This document shows positions 1 to 8,218 of a stretch of DNA of 64,000 bases, in pieces. Origin of the DNA: Candidatus Blastococcus massiliensis AP3 (GTDB lineage Bacteria; Actinomycetota; Actinomycetes; Mycobacteriales; Geodermatophilaceae); contig NZ_HG931174.1 of the NCBI RefSeq assembly GCF_000582785.1, positions 831,899 through 895,898 on the forward strand, written 5' to 3'. Both the position numbers and the translations under genes were made by a program. Numbering within the stretch: the first letter of the stretch is position 1; every line of letters begins with the position of its first letter. A model generated the notes under the pieces. That model was given only the letters and a program-made list of their open reading frames with translations. It did no database searches and was not told where the DNA came from.

Positions 1-314
1 AGGGCCTGGTGCATCACCCGCACGGACTGATCGCGGGGTGTCCCTGAGTGGGCCGCTCCGGGACGCATCCTGCCTGGAGTGGGAACCGGCGCTTTCTGGG
101 CCCCACGTGCACTCGCCGGTAGGAAACCCTCTGCGCCTGGGCCCGCTCGGCCCGGCCGTGCCGGGCGCCCCCGGCCTGACCGTCGACAGCCCCGGACGGG
201 GGCCGAGCCGATGCCGCGGGACCAGGGCTGGACGTGGCGCTCCCAGCAGGGTCTCCCGCCCCGCGTCCCTGGGCCCGGCACGAGGCGGTCACCCCCGCGT
301 CGTACCGTCGGCCC
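1..314. other. Left edge, no gene supported
   Basis: No reading frame here looks like a real gene. The long open frame on the minus strand that runs into the phosphatase gene is a GC-rich shadow of low-complexity Arg/Ser/Pro residues. A small hairpin with 7-bp arms (GCCCGGC, loop CGT, GCCGGGC, positions 150-166) could end a gene lying outside the window. The last part should hold the promoter of the phosphatase gene, but no clear -35/-10 pair could be picked. Confidence 0.5.
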
Positions 315-1145
315 GTGACCTCCCTCCACGACCAGCGCTGGCTGCGGCTCGACGGCACCGCCAACACGCGTGACCTGGGCGGACTGCCCACGACCGACGG
401 CGGCCGCACGCTGTCCGGCCGGGTGCTGCGCAGCGACAACCTGCAGGGCCTCAGCGACGCCGACGTCGGCCGGCTGGTCGACGGGATCGGCCTGCGCGAG
501 GTCATCGACCTGCGCACGTCCGCCGAGGTGCTGCTCGAGGGCCGCGGGCCGCTGCGGTCACGGCCGGAGGTGACCCACCGGCACTTCACCCTGCTGCCCG
601 AGCGCGGCGAGTACACCGACGTGTTCGCCGTCGAGGAGGACGAGGTGCCCGACCTCCCGGCCGGCTGGCTGGAGTCGGTGCTGCCGCGTCAGTTCGCCGA
701 GCACGACGAGAGCGAACCGCCGCCGGTGCGCAGCTACATCGGCTACCTCACGCACCGGCCGGAGGCCGTCGTCGCGGCGATGCGCGCCCTGGCCGCGCCG
801 GTCGAGGGCGCATCGGTGGTGCACTGCGCGGCCGGCAAGGACCGCACCGGCGTGGTGGTCGCGCTGACCCTCGCCGTGGCCGGTGTGCCGCACGAGGAGA
901 TCGCGATCGACTACGGCCTCAGCGGCGACGTCATCGACGCGATCGTCGCTCGACTGGCCGCCACCAGCACGTACGGCGGGGACATGGCCGGGCGCGACCC
1001 GGCGACCCACACCCCGCGCCGGGAGACGATGGACCGGGTGCTCGCCCTGCTGGACGAGCGGTACGGCGGTCCGATCGGGTGGCTGACCGAGCACGGGTTC
1101 GGGCGGGACGAGCAGGCTGCGCTCCGCGCCCGACTGCGCGACTAG
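315..1145 (+). CDS. Tyrosine-protein phosphatase (Y_phosphatase3 family)
   Basis: Probable cytoplasmic protein tyrosine phosphatase or lipid phosphatase of the Y_phosphatase3 group (mycobacterial PtpB-like). The protein is about 276 residues. The phosphate-binding loop HCAAGKDRTG near residues 170-179 gives the CX5R signature, with catalytic Cys171 and Arg177. The N-terminal NTRDLGG motif is typical of the family. The GTG at 315 is preferred because the protein then begins just before the conserved DGTANTRDLGG region; upstream in-frame codons give low-complexity sequence. The gene converges on the downstream GGDEF gene with a 4-bp tail overlap. The substrate cannot be deduced. The family assignment is secure. 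Confidence 0.9.
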   Translation: MTSLHDQRWLRLDGTANTRDLGGLPTTDGGRTLSGRVLRSDNLQGLSDADVGRLVDGIGLREVIDLRTSAEVLLEGRGPLRSRPEVTHRHFTLLPERGEYTDVFAVEEDEVPDLPAGWLESVLPRQFAEHDESEPPPVRSYIGYLTHRPEAVVAAMRALAAPVEGASVVHCAAGKDRTGVVVALTLAVAGVPHEEIAIDYGLSGDVIDAIVARLAATSTYGGDMAGRDPATHTPRRETMDRVLALLDERYGGPIGWLTEHGFGRDEQAALRARLRD

Positions 1146-3184
1146 GTCGACGCCTGCTGCTTGTGCCGGTACATGGCGGCGTCGGCTTCCCGGAGCAGGT
1201 CCTCCGCGCCGGCGCCGGGCCGGTGCACGGCGATCCCGACGCTCGTGCCGACCGCGATCGCGCGGCCGTCGAGCCGGAACGGCTCGTCGAAGCAGTGCAG
1301 GACGCGGTCGGCCAGGCTGCGCGCGGCGTCGGCGTCGTCGAGGCCCGGGAGGATGATCGCGAACTCGTCGCCGCTGAGCCGGCCGACGGTGTCGCCCGGG
1401 CGGATCGCGGCGCGCAGCCGGGCGGAGACCTGGCGGAGCAACTCGTCGCCGGCCGCGTGGCCCATCGTGTCGTTGACCTGCTTGAACCGGTCGAGGTCGC
1501 AGAAGAGCACGGAGACGAGCGTGCCGGGATCGGCTGCCGCGAGCTCCTCGACCAGCCGGTCGAGGAACAGCACCCGGTTCGGCAGCCCGGTCAGGGCGTC
1601 GTGGGTGGCCTGGTGCCGCACGGTCTCGAGCAGCCGGGCCCGCTGGAGCGCCGAGGTCGCCTGGTCCCCGACCCCGCGGAGCCGGTCGAGCACGTCGCCG
1701 GTCAGCTCGTCGTGCGTCTCGCCGGTCCCCCAGCTCGCCGTGGCGACCCCGAGGAACACGTCACCGGCCACCAGCGGCAGGACGACCACGTCGGAGACGC
1801 CCATCAGCGCCAGCAGGTCGCGGAGCACCGGGCTGCTGGAGGCGCTCTCGAGCACAAGCGGTTCCCGGGCGCTGAGCATCTCCATCAGTTCGGGCGTGTC
1901 CTCCGGGCGCAGTGCCGCCTCGGCGAAGACCGCCTCGAGGCCCGGATCGGGATTCACCGACGCGTGCGCCCTCAGCTGTCCCTCGGCCGGGTCCCAGAGC
2001 ATGACCGAGGCACTGCTGCACCCGACGACGACGGGGAGCGCGTCGACGACGACGGTGCAGATCGCGTCCACGTCGGGGGCCGCCGCCAGCTGGTGCGCCA
2101 GAGACAGCAGCGCGCCGGCCCGGCTGGCCTCCAGCCGGACCTCCTCGAGGGCGATGATCAGGTCGAGCGCCGCGGCGGCGTGCCCGGCGTAGGCCGCCAG
2201 CATCGCCGCCTCGTCGCCCATGGGCTCGTCACCCGGCCGGTAGAGCGCCGCCAGCCGGCCGTGTGCGCGGCGGGCCGAGGCAACGGGGACAACCACCGCG
2301 CCGGCACCGAGGTCCTCCCCGGCCAGCAACGTGGTGACCAGCCCGGGGACGACGTCCTCGGGCAGCCCCGCGCTGTGGACGAGGGCCGGGCCGCCCCACG
2401 GCGCCTCCACGGCCAGCAGGTAGGAGGGAGCCAGGACGGCCTGCGCCGCGCGGGTGACGATGCGGCGCAGCATGGTGTCGAGGTCGTCGCTGGCCACCAG
2501 GTCGGTCGCTGCGGACTGCAGGATCTGCAGCTGCCCGCGGAGCGCGTGCAGCTCCGGGTCCACCGTCGGCGTGCCCCGCCGTCGCCACGGCAGGCGTGAC
2601 CGGCGGGCCCACGCCACCTGGTAGACGCAGGCGTCGAACCCGTCGGACTGGCACTCCTCGTGGACGATGTCGGCCGGCGGGAGCGAGAAGATCACCGGCA
2701 CCGTGCTGAGCAGACCCTGCGTGTAGCGGCAGTCCAGCCGGGAGTGCGGATAGCCGTCGTGCAGCCGGTATCGGATCGTGGCGGACGTCCCGCCGGCCTC
2801 GAGGACCTCCATGGTGGAGGTGGTGCTGAACTTCTGGACCGCGCGCGGGAGCTTGCCGAAGACCTGGCGCGGCGAGCCCATGGTGCGCAGGAGGATGACC
2901 AGGGAGTGCGCCAGCCCCGTCTGCAGCGCCGCGGCACCGACCTTGAACATGGCGTCGGGATCGCCGAGGACCGCGGTGGCGGCTGCGAAGAGCCGGATGC
3001 GCGTGTCGTAGCTCCACCAGCGGGACTGGTCGTCGAGCTCGGCGGCCGACGCCGGCACGTCCGCCTGCCGTATCAGGTCCGCGACGGCGCTCTCACCGGC
3101 GGTGGAGCGGACGTAGCGCAGCACCCCACCGGTCGTCGCGCCGGAGGTCTCACGGGCCTCCGCCACTGCGCCTGTGTCGCTCAC
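1142..3184 (-). CDS. Diguanylate cyclase, GAF-GAF-GGDEF (copy 1)
   Basis: 680-residue sensor predicted to make cyclic di-GMP from two GTP. Order: an N-terminal alpha/beta domain (about 1-195) ending in a Cys-containing HEECQSDGFDACVYQ stretch that resembles V4R or heme-NO-binding-type sensory folds (my inference); two GAF-like domains (about 205-335 and 350-510); and a GGDEF domain (about 525-675). The signature is SGDEF (about 604-608) rather than GGDEF, a substitution tolerated in active enzymes. An RPGD motif exactly five residues upstream matches the allosteric inhibitory I-site (RxxD). No EAL domain is present. The start is a GTG with a weak ribosome site. It is a tandem paralogue of the next gene, with the same domain order and long identical stretches such as QATHDALTGLPNRVLFL. 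The ligand of the N-terminal domain is unknown. Confidence 0.9.
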   Translation of the reverse strand: MSDTGAVAEARETSGATTGGVLRYVRSTAGESAVADLIRQADVPASAAELDDQSRWWSYDTRIRLFAAATAVLGDPDAMFKVGAAALQTGLAHSLVILLRTMGSPRQVFGKLPRAVQKFSTTSTMEVLEAGGTSATIRYRLHDGYPHSRLDCRYTQGLLSTVPVIFSLPPADIVHEECQSDGFDACVYQVAWARRSRLPWRRRGTPTVDPELHALRGQLQILQSAATDLVASDDLDTMLRRIVTRAAQAVLAPSYLLAVEAPWGGPALVHSAGLPEDVVPGLVTTLLAGEDLGAGAVVVPVASARRAHGRLAALYRPGDEPMGDEAAMLAAYAGHAAAALDLIIALEEVRLEASRAGALLSLAHQLAAAPDVDAICTVVVDALPVVVGCSSASVMLWDPAEGQLRAHASVNPDPGLEAVFAEAALRPEDTPELMEMLSAREPLVLESASSSPVLRDLLALMGVSDVVVLPLVAGDVFLGVATASWGTGETHDELTGDVLDRLRGVGDQATSALQRARLLETVRHQATHDALTGLPNRVLFLDRLVEELAAADPGTLVSVLFCDLDRFKQVNDTMGHAAGDELLRQVSARLRAAIRPGDTVGRLSGDEFAIILPGLDDADAARSLADRVLHCFDEPFRLDGRAIAVGTSVGIAVHRPGAGAEDLLREADAAMYRHKQQAST

Positions 3185-3277
3185 ATGTTCCAGATCGGCC
3201 GACTCGGCCGTCGACCTGAGAGGGCCACCCCTTTCGGGGGGCGAGGACCGCGACGGCCGCGCGCACGGGCGACGTCG

Positions 3278-5416
3278 TCAGCCGAGCGGTCGGGCGGCCC
3301 GGCGGTCCTGCTTGTGGCGGTACATGGCGGCGTCGGCCTTCTTGAGCAGTTCCTCCGCGGTGGTGCCGGACTCGTGCACCGCGACGCCCACGCTCGTGCC
3401 GACCGCCACCTCCCGGCCCTCGAGCCGGAACGGCTCGGCGAAGCACTCCTCGACCCGGGCCGCGAGGCCGTGTGCGTCGGCGGCGTCGGTCAGGCCGGGC
3501 AGGATGACGGCGAACTCGTCGCCGCTGAGGCGGCCGACGGTGTCACAGGGCCGGATAGCGGCGCGGAGCCGCGCGGCGACCTGGCGCAGCAGTTCGTCGC
3601 CCGCGGCATGCCCGAGGGCGTCGTTGACCTGCTTGAACCCGTCGAGGTCGCAGAACAGGACCGACACGGGTGCGCCGGACTCCGATTCCTCGAGCGCGCT
3701 GAGCAGACGCTCCAGGAACAGCACGCGGTTGGGCAGCCCGGTCAGGGCGTCGTGGGTGGCCTGGTGCCGGACCGTCTCCAGCAGGCGGGCCCGCTGCAGC
3801 GCCGACGTCGCCTGGTCGCCGACACCGCGGAGCCGGCCGAGCACGTCCCCGCCCAGCTCCTCGGCGGCCTCCCCCGACTCCCAGCTGGCCGTGGCGACAC
3901 CGAGGAAGGTGGTGCCGGCCACCAGGGGGACGACGACGACGTCGGTCACGTCGATCTGGTCGAGCATGGCGCGCAACCCCGGGCTGCTGGTCGCGTGCTT
4001 GATGATGCGCGGCTCGCGCGTGGTGAGCATGTCGACCAGCTCGGGGGTGTTCTCCGGGCGCAGGGGCGTCTTGCGGAAGACGTGCCGCTCGGGCCGGTGG
4101 ACGTTGATGGAGCCCTGCGCACGCAGCGTCCCCTGGGCGGGGTCCCAGAGCATGACCGCGGCACTGCTGCACCCGACCACCCGCGGGAGGGCCTCGGCGA
4201 CGACGGCGCAGATGCCGTCGGCCTCGGTGGTGGCGGCGAGCTCGTGCGCCAGCGACAGCAGCGCACCGGCCCGGCTCGCCTCGAGCCGGGCGTCCTCCAG
4301 GGCGATCAGCAGGTCGAGGGCCGCGGCCGCGTGCCCCGCGTAGGCGGCCAGCATCGCGTGCTCGTCCTCCGTCGGGTCCTCCGAGGAGGGGAAGAGGGCC
4401 GCCAGCCGTCCGTGCCACCGGCGCGCCGACGCCACGTCGACGACGACGGCCCCGGGGCCGATGCCCTGTCCGGACAGGAGCCGGGAGGCGAGGTCCTGCA
4501 CCTGGGACTCGGGGATGCCGGCGCTGTGCACCAGCGGCGGGCCACCGTCGGGGGCCTCGACGGCGAGGAGGTGGCCGGGCGCCAGGACCGCCTCGCCGGC
4601 GCGCGCGACGATCCGGCGCAGCACGGTGTCGAGGTCGTCGCTGCCCACCAGATCGGTGGCCGTGGACTGCAGGGTGCGGAGCTGCCCGCGCAGCGCGCTG
4701 AGCTCGGGGTCGATCGCGCCGTCCCCGCGGCGGCCGCGTCTCAGGCGGCGCCGTCGCTCCCAGGTCACCCGGTAGACGCAGGCGCGGCCGTGCCCGACGA
4801 GGCACTCGGCGGAGGCGATGGAACCGGGCGCCAGGCCGAAGATCTCGGGGATGGTGGTCACCAGCCCCTGGGTGTAGTCGCAGTCCAGCGGCGAGTGGGG
4901 GTACCCCTCGGCCAGGTGGATCGCGACGGACGCCGACGTAGCCGTCGACTCCAGGAGCTCCATGGACTGGACCGTGGTGAACTTCGCCGCGGTGCGGGGG
5001 AGCCGGCGGAAGACCTGGCGGGGCGTGCCCAGGGCGCGCAGGACCAGGACCAGCGAGTACGCGACCTTGTTGCGCAGCGCCGCCGCACCCACGTCGAACA
5101 TCACCCGCGGGTCGTCGAACACCTCGGTCGCCGCCTGGAACAGGCGCACCCGGGTCTCGTGGCTGAACCAGCGGGACTGGTCGGCCAGCTCGTCGGCGGT
5201 CGCAGCCACACCCGCCCGCTCGATCAGCCGGGCCACGGCCTCGGGACCACCCCGGTCGCGGACGTAGGTCAGCAGCCCAGCGGTCGTGACACCGGACGTC
5301 TCGCGCGGCTCGGCCGCGCCACCGTCCGGGTTCCCGTGCTGGTCTGCCTCCACATTCCGCAGATCGGCAGCCAGGGCCGAATCATTAGCCGGGACGACCC
5401 CGACGGGTGAGGACAT
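3278..5416 (-). CDS. Diguanylate cyclase, GAF-GAF-GGDEF (copy 2)
   Basis: 712-residue paralogue of the protein encoded at 1142-3184, lying directly upstream in the same direction and separated by 93 bp, so the pair is a tandem duplication. It has the same N-terminal sensory domain (ending in a Cys-containing ECLVGHGRACVYR stretch), two GAF-like domains and a C-terminal GGDEF domain. The active-site signature is again SGDEF (about 631-635), and the I-site is RPCD, so both copies should be catalytically competent and product-inhibited. The ATG at 5416 is chosen; a TTG at 5428 lies close behind a GGGGG stretch and is an alternative. DNA just upstream of copy 1 still aligns with codons ADLRNV of this copy, so the true start could also be further inside. 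Likely cotranscribed with the 49-residue gene at 5441-5590. Confidence 0.88.
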   Translation of the reverse strand: MSSPVGVVPANDSALAADLRNVEADQHGNPDGGAAEPRETSGVTTAGLLTYVRDRGGPEAVARLIERAGVAATADELADQSRWFSHETRVRLFQAATEVFDDPRVMFDVGAAALRNKVAYSLVLVLRALGTPRQVFRRLPRTAAKFTTVQSMELLESTATSASVAIHLAEGYPHSPLDCDYTQGLVTTIPEIFGLAPGSIASAECLVGHGRACVYRVTWERRRRLRRGRRGDGAIDPELSALRGQLRTLQSTATDLVGSDDLDTVLRRIVARAGEAVLAPGHLLAVEAPDGGPPLVHSAGIPESQVQDLASRLLSGQGIGPGAVVVDVASARRWHGRLAALFPSSEDPTEDEHAMLAAYAGHAAAALDLLIALEDARLEASRAGALLSLAHELAATTEADGICAVVAEALPRVVGCSSAAVMLWDPAQGTLRAQGSINVHRPERHVFRKTPLRPENTPELVDMLTTREPRIIKHATSSPGLRAMLDQIDVTDVVVVPLVAGTTFLGVATASWESGEAAEELGGDVLGRLRGVGDQATSALQRARLLETVRHQATHDALTGLPNRVLFLERLLSALEESESGAPVSVLFCDLDGFKQVNDALGHAAGDELLRQVAARLRAAIRPCDTVGRLSGDEFAVILPGLTDAADAHGLAARVEECFAEPFRLEGREVAVGTSVGVAVHESGTTAEELLKKADAAMYRHKQDRRAARPLG

Positions 5417-5440
5417 CGGAGGGGGCAACGCCCCCGCCGG

Positions 5441-5590
5441 TCAGCGCAGCATGTACGAGTTGTGGCTGGCCAGGGTCAGGAGCTCGTCCCGCATGGCCGG
5501 GCTGCTGCTGCGCGCCAGGGCCTGGTCGATCGCCCGCCGGGTTCGCGCGGCCTGGCGCCGCTGCCGCCAGCTGGACGTCACGCTGTTCAT
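5441..5590 (-). CDS. Small basic conserved-type protein, 49 aa
   Basis: A 49-residue ORF beginning MNSVTSSWRQRRQAARTRRA and ending in a helix-prone segment DELLTLASHN. The ATG at 5590 has a strong ribosome site (AGAGG, 8 nt upstream); the overlapping ATG at 5597 would have spacing of only one base, so the shorter frame is preferred. Arg-rich N-terminus and amphipathic C-terminus suggest a small nucleic-acid- or protein-binding factor; such short basic proteins are common and unnamed in actinobacteria. It sits just upstream of the second GGDEF gene (24-bp gap to its ATG), suggesting cotranscription. Function unknown. Confidence 0.7.
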   Translation of the reverse strand: MNSVTSSWRQRRQAARTRRAIDQALARSSSPAMRDELLTLASHNSYMLR

Positions 5591-5605
5591 GGGTCATGCC
5601 TCTTT

Positions 5606-5664
5606 CCTCGGAATGATGGACCTACATCCGTAGCAATGCAGGTGGTATCGACAGTATTCCGAGG
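5606..5664 (-). promoter_or_regulatory. Inverted repeat covering the leader and ribosome site of the 49-aa gene
   Basis: CCTCGGAAT at 5606-5614 and ATTCCGAGG at 5656-5664 are perfect 9-bp inverted arms. In the minus-strand transcript the upstream arm could pair with the arm that contains part of the Shine-Dalgarno region (CGAGGAAAGAGG). The intervening DNA is noticeably more AT-rich than its surroundings and probably holds the promoter. A regulatory role is inference. Confidence 0.4.
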
Positions 5665-5740
5665 ATCATTAGGCGGAGGACCAGACAGGCCGAGCTTTCC
5701 TCATCCCAGCGGGTGAGTCGCGTCACCAGGGCCGGACGCG

Positions 5741-5780
5741 ACGGCGCCCGCCGTCCCGGAACCGGGAGGGCGGGCGCCGT
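5741..5780 (-). terminator. Hairpin terminator after the SRPBCC gene
   Basis: Strong GC hairpin: ACGGCGCCCGCC pairs with GGCGGGCGCCGT, then a 2-bp mismatch, then CCCGG-AA-CCGGG. It lies 20 bp beyond the stop of the minus-strand gene at 5800-6261. There is no U-tract, as is usual in GC-rich actinobacteria. Confidence 0.75.
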
Positions 5781-5799
5781 GGAGCCGCGATCGCTCGCG

Positions 5800-6261
5800 T
5801 CAGCTGGGACGCTCGACGTCCCCGCGCCACGCACCGGTCTCGGTGCCGCGGCTTTCGATGAACTCCTTGAACTTCTTCGCGTCGGCCTTGATCTGGCGGT
5901 CGTCGAAGCCCAGGGCGGCGCCGGCCTTCTCGACCAGACCCTCGGGCTCCCAGTCGATCTGGATCATGACGCGCGTCTTGGCGTCGTCGAGGCGGTGGAA
6001 GGTCACGACCCCGGCGTGCTTGGCCTCGCCGCCGGTGCTGGTCCAGGCGACCCGCTCCTCGGGGTGCTGCTCGGTGATCTCGGCGTCGAACTCACGCTTC
6101 ACGCCGTCGACGTTGGTCACCCAGTGGGTGTGCGTGTCGTCGATCTGCGTGATGCTCTCGACCCCGCCCATGAACTGGGGGAAGGACTCGAACTGGGTCC
6201 ACTGGTCGTAGGCGACGCGGATCGGCACGTCGACGTCGACGGATTCCTGCACGCTTGCCAC
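5800..6261 (-). CDS. SRPBCC (polyketide cyclase/START-like) family protein
   Basis: 153-residue single-domain protein of the SRPBCC helix-grip superfamily. The opening residues (SVDVDVPIRVAYDQWTQFESFPQFMGGVESI) are the hallmark of the polyketide-cyclase/COQ10-like branch, followed by the WEPEG strand and a long C-terminal helix. Such proteins bind hydrophobic ligands; no catalytic residue can be assigned. The GTG start at 6261 has GAGGAG 10 nt upstream. It stands alone, followed by a strong terminator hairpin and preceded by a small membrane-protein gene in the same direction. Ligand unknown. Confidence 0.85.
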   Translation of the reverse strand: MASVQESVDVDVPIRVAYDQWTQFESFPQFMGGVESITQIDDTHTHWVTNVDGVKREFDAEITEQHPEERVAWTSTGGEAKHAGVVTFHRLDDAKTRVMIQIDWEPEGLVEKAGAALGFDDRQIKADAKKFKEFIESRGTETGAWRGDVERPS

Positions 6262-6343
6262 GTGTCTCAGCTCCTCGTGATCGCTTGATCGGTCGTGTGC
6301 GACCTACCCCGCGGATCCGGCTGCGACACCTGAACTGCGCTGG

Positions 6344-6763
6344 TCAGGGCCGCGCAGTCGGCCGGTCGTCGCGGCGCTGCAGGGCCACGGCGCGGACCTG
6401 CAGCACGCACACGGAGAACACGACGACCAGGGCCATCAGCCGCACGAAACCCAGTCCGATGTTCGCGCCGCCGTCCCCGCCGAGTGCCACCACGTCGGCC
6501 AGCACGATCACCACCATGGCGGCCACCACCGCGAATCCGGACCGGCGGTCCGCGCCCTTCGTCCTCGCCGGATCACCGGCCATGGCGAGCAGCAGCATCC
6601 CCCCGGTGATCCCGGCCAGGTAGCCGAGCGCCTGGACGACCCATCCGGCGACGCTCTCCTCGCTCGCCGGAAGCCGGCCGTCGAGCACCGTCGCGAGGAC
6701 CGTGGCGACGGCGAACAGGGTCAGGGCGGCGAGGGCGGAGGTGCGTCGGTCCATGGCGGACAT
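6344..6763 (-). CDS. Hypothetical membrane protein, four helices
   Basis: 139-residue protein with four hydrophobic segments (about 8-27, 40-62, 77-97 and 104-124) separated by short loops, one carrying the basic stretch RTKGADRRSGF. No recognised family motif. The N-terminus is cytoplasmic by the positive-inside rule (MDRR near the start). An alternative ATG lies three codons downstream. It is 20 bp downstream of the E2 gene in the same direction, so it may be read through from the dehydrogenase operon. Function unknown. Confidence 0.7.
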   Translation of the reverse strand: MSAMDRRTSALAALTLFAVATVLATVLDGRLPASEESVAGWVVQALGYLAGITGGMLLLAMAGDPARTKGADRRSGFAVVAAMVVIVLADVVALGGDGGANIGLGFVRLMALVVVFSVCVLQVRAVALQRRDDRPTARP

Positions 6764-6783
6764 CCTGCTGCCCGGGCCGCCGG

Positions 6784-8217
6784 TCAGAACGCCAGCGCCG
6801 AGCCGGGGTCACCCAGAAGTGCCCCGACGTCGGCCAGGAACCTCGAGCCGAGCTCCCCGTCGACGATCCGGTGGTCGAAGGACAGCGCCAGCGTGGTGAC
6901 CTGCCGCGGCCGGACCTTCCCCTTGTGCACCCACGGCATCTCCCGGACCGCTCCGAAGGCGAGGATGGCCGCCTCCCCCGGGTTGAGGATCGGGGTCCCG
7001 GAGTCGACGCCGAAGACGCCCACGTTGGTGAGGGTGATCGTGCCGCCGGTCATGTCCGCGGGCGGCGTGCGCCCCGCCCGGGCGGTCTCGGTGAGGTCGC
7101 CCAGCGCAGTGGCGAGCTCGGGCAGGGAGAGCCGGCCGGCGTCCTTGATGTTCGGGACGACGAGGCCGCGGGGCGTGGCCGCAGCGATGCCCAGGTTCAC
7201 CTGACCGTGCACCACGATCTCCTGCGCCGCCTCGTCCCAGCTGCTGTTCACCATCGGGTGCCGCGTGGCCGCCAGCAGCACCGCCTTGGCGACGAACAGC
7301 AGGGGACTGACCTTGAGCTCGGTGAACTCCGGCCGCTCGGCCAGGCGGCGGCGCAGCTTCATCATCCGGGTCACGTCGACGGTGAGGAACTCGGTGACGT
7401 GCGGTGCGGTGAAGGCGCTGGCCACCATGGCCGCGGCGGTGTGCTTGCGCACGCCCTTGATCGGGATCCGCTGCTCCCCCGCGGTGCCGGCTGGTTCATG
7501 GCCAGCGGGAACGGGGGTGGCCGTGCGGAACGCGTCGACGTCGGCCCGCGTGATCACCCCGCCCGGGCCGGTCCCGAGAACCTCGGCGAGGTCGACGCCG
7601 CAGTCCTTGGCGTACTTGCGCACCGGCGGCTTGGCCAGCGGGCGCGGGCCCCGTCGGCCGGGCGCGACCGGTTCCGAGGGCGCGGCAGCCTCCTGGAGGG
7701 CACGCGCCTCCGCCTGCCGGCCCAGCTCCAGGCCGCCGTGGCGCACCGGCTTGGTGCGTGCGTCCGGGGCGGTGGGCAGGAGGGGGACGCCGTCGGTCTC
7801 CGGAGCGGGCGCCGCGGCGGGCAGAGCGCCGGCTCGCCGGGGACGGCGGCGGGCCTCCGTGCTGCGCGGCCCGTAGCCGACCAGCACGGCGGTACGTCCA
7901 CCCGGCGCCGCCTCCTCGGCCGCGGCGGGGTCGGAGGGGGCGTCGGACGGGGCGGACGACCCGCCGACGTCGATGGTGATGATCGGCGTCCCCACCTCGA
8001 CCATGTCCCCGGCGGCGTGCAGCAGTTCGGTGACCGTGCCGGCGTAGGGGGACGGCAGCTCGACCGCCGCCTTCGCCGTCTCGATCTCGCACAACGGCTG
8101 GTTGACGGTGACCGTGTCGCCGACGGCGACCAGCCACTGCAGGATCTCGCCCTCGGTCAGGCCCTCACCGACGTCGGGGAGCCGGAACTGCCGCAGCGAC
8201 GTGCTCGTGGACGTCAT
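6784..8217 (-). CDS. bkdC: Branched-chain 2-oxoacid dehydrogenase E2 (dihydrolipoamide acyltransferase)
   Basis: 477-residue E2 core subunit that moves the acyl group from the E1-bound intermediate via lipoate to CoA. An N-terminal lipoyl domain (about 11-83) carries the lipoylated lysine in ETAKA (Lys49). A peripheral-subunit-binding domain sits near 205-245 (PPVRKYAKDCGVDL to GVITRADV). The C-terminal catalytic domain ends in the acyltransferase motif SFDHRIVDG, whose His449 is catalytic. There is a single lipoyl domain and a long Ala/Pro/Arg-rich linker. The ATG lies one base after the stop of the E1 beta gene, so it is translationally coupled. E3 is not in this window. Branched-chain specificity is inferred from the E1 alpha/beta order and similarity to mycobacterial BkdABC; a pyruvate or acetoin complex is less likely. 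Confidence 0.92.
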   Translation of the reverse strand: MTSTSTSLRQFRLPDVGEGLTEGEILQWLVAVGDTVTVNQPLCEIETAKAAVELPSPYAGTVTELLHAAGDMVEVGTPIITIDVGGSSAPSDAPSDPAAAEEAAPGGRTAVLVGYGPRSTEARRRPRRAGALPAAAPAPETDGVPLLPTAPDARTKPVRHGGLELGRQAEARALQEAAAPSEPVAPGRRGPRPLAKPPVRKYAKDCGVDLAEVLGTGPGGVITRADVDAFRTATPVPAGHEPAGTAGEQRIPIKGVRKHTAAAMVASAFTAPHVTEFLTVDVTRMMKLRRRLAERPEFTELKVSPLLFVAKAVLLAATRHPMVNSSWDEAAQEIVVHGQVNLGIAAATPRGLVVPNIKDAGRLSLPELATALGDLTETARAGRTPPADMTGGTITLTNVGVFGVDSGTPILNPGEAAILAFGAVREMPWVHKGKVRPRQVTTLALSFDHRIVDGELGSRFLADVGALLGDPGSALAF

Positions 8218-8218
8218 C

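Noticed and set aside
2660-5410. Long open frame of 916 codons on the plus strand
   Set aside because: It lies opposite two convincing GGDEF genes and reads as low-complexity Gly/Arg/Val/Gln-rich sequence. It is a by-product of GC-rich third positions.
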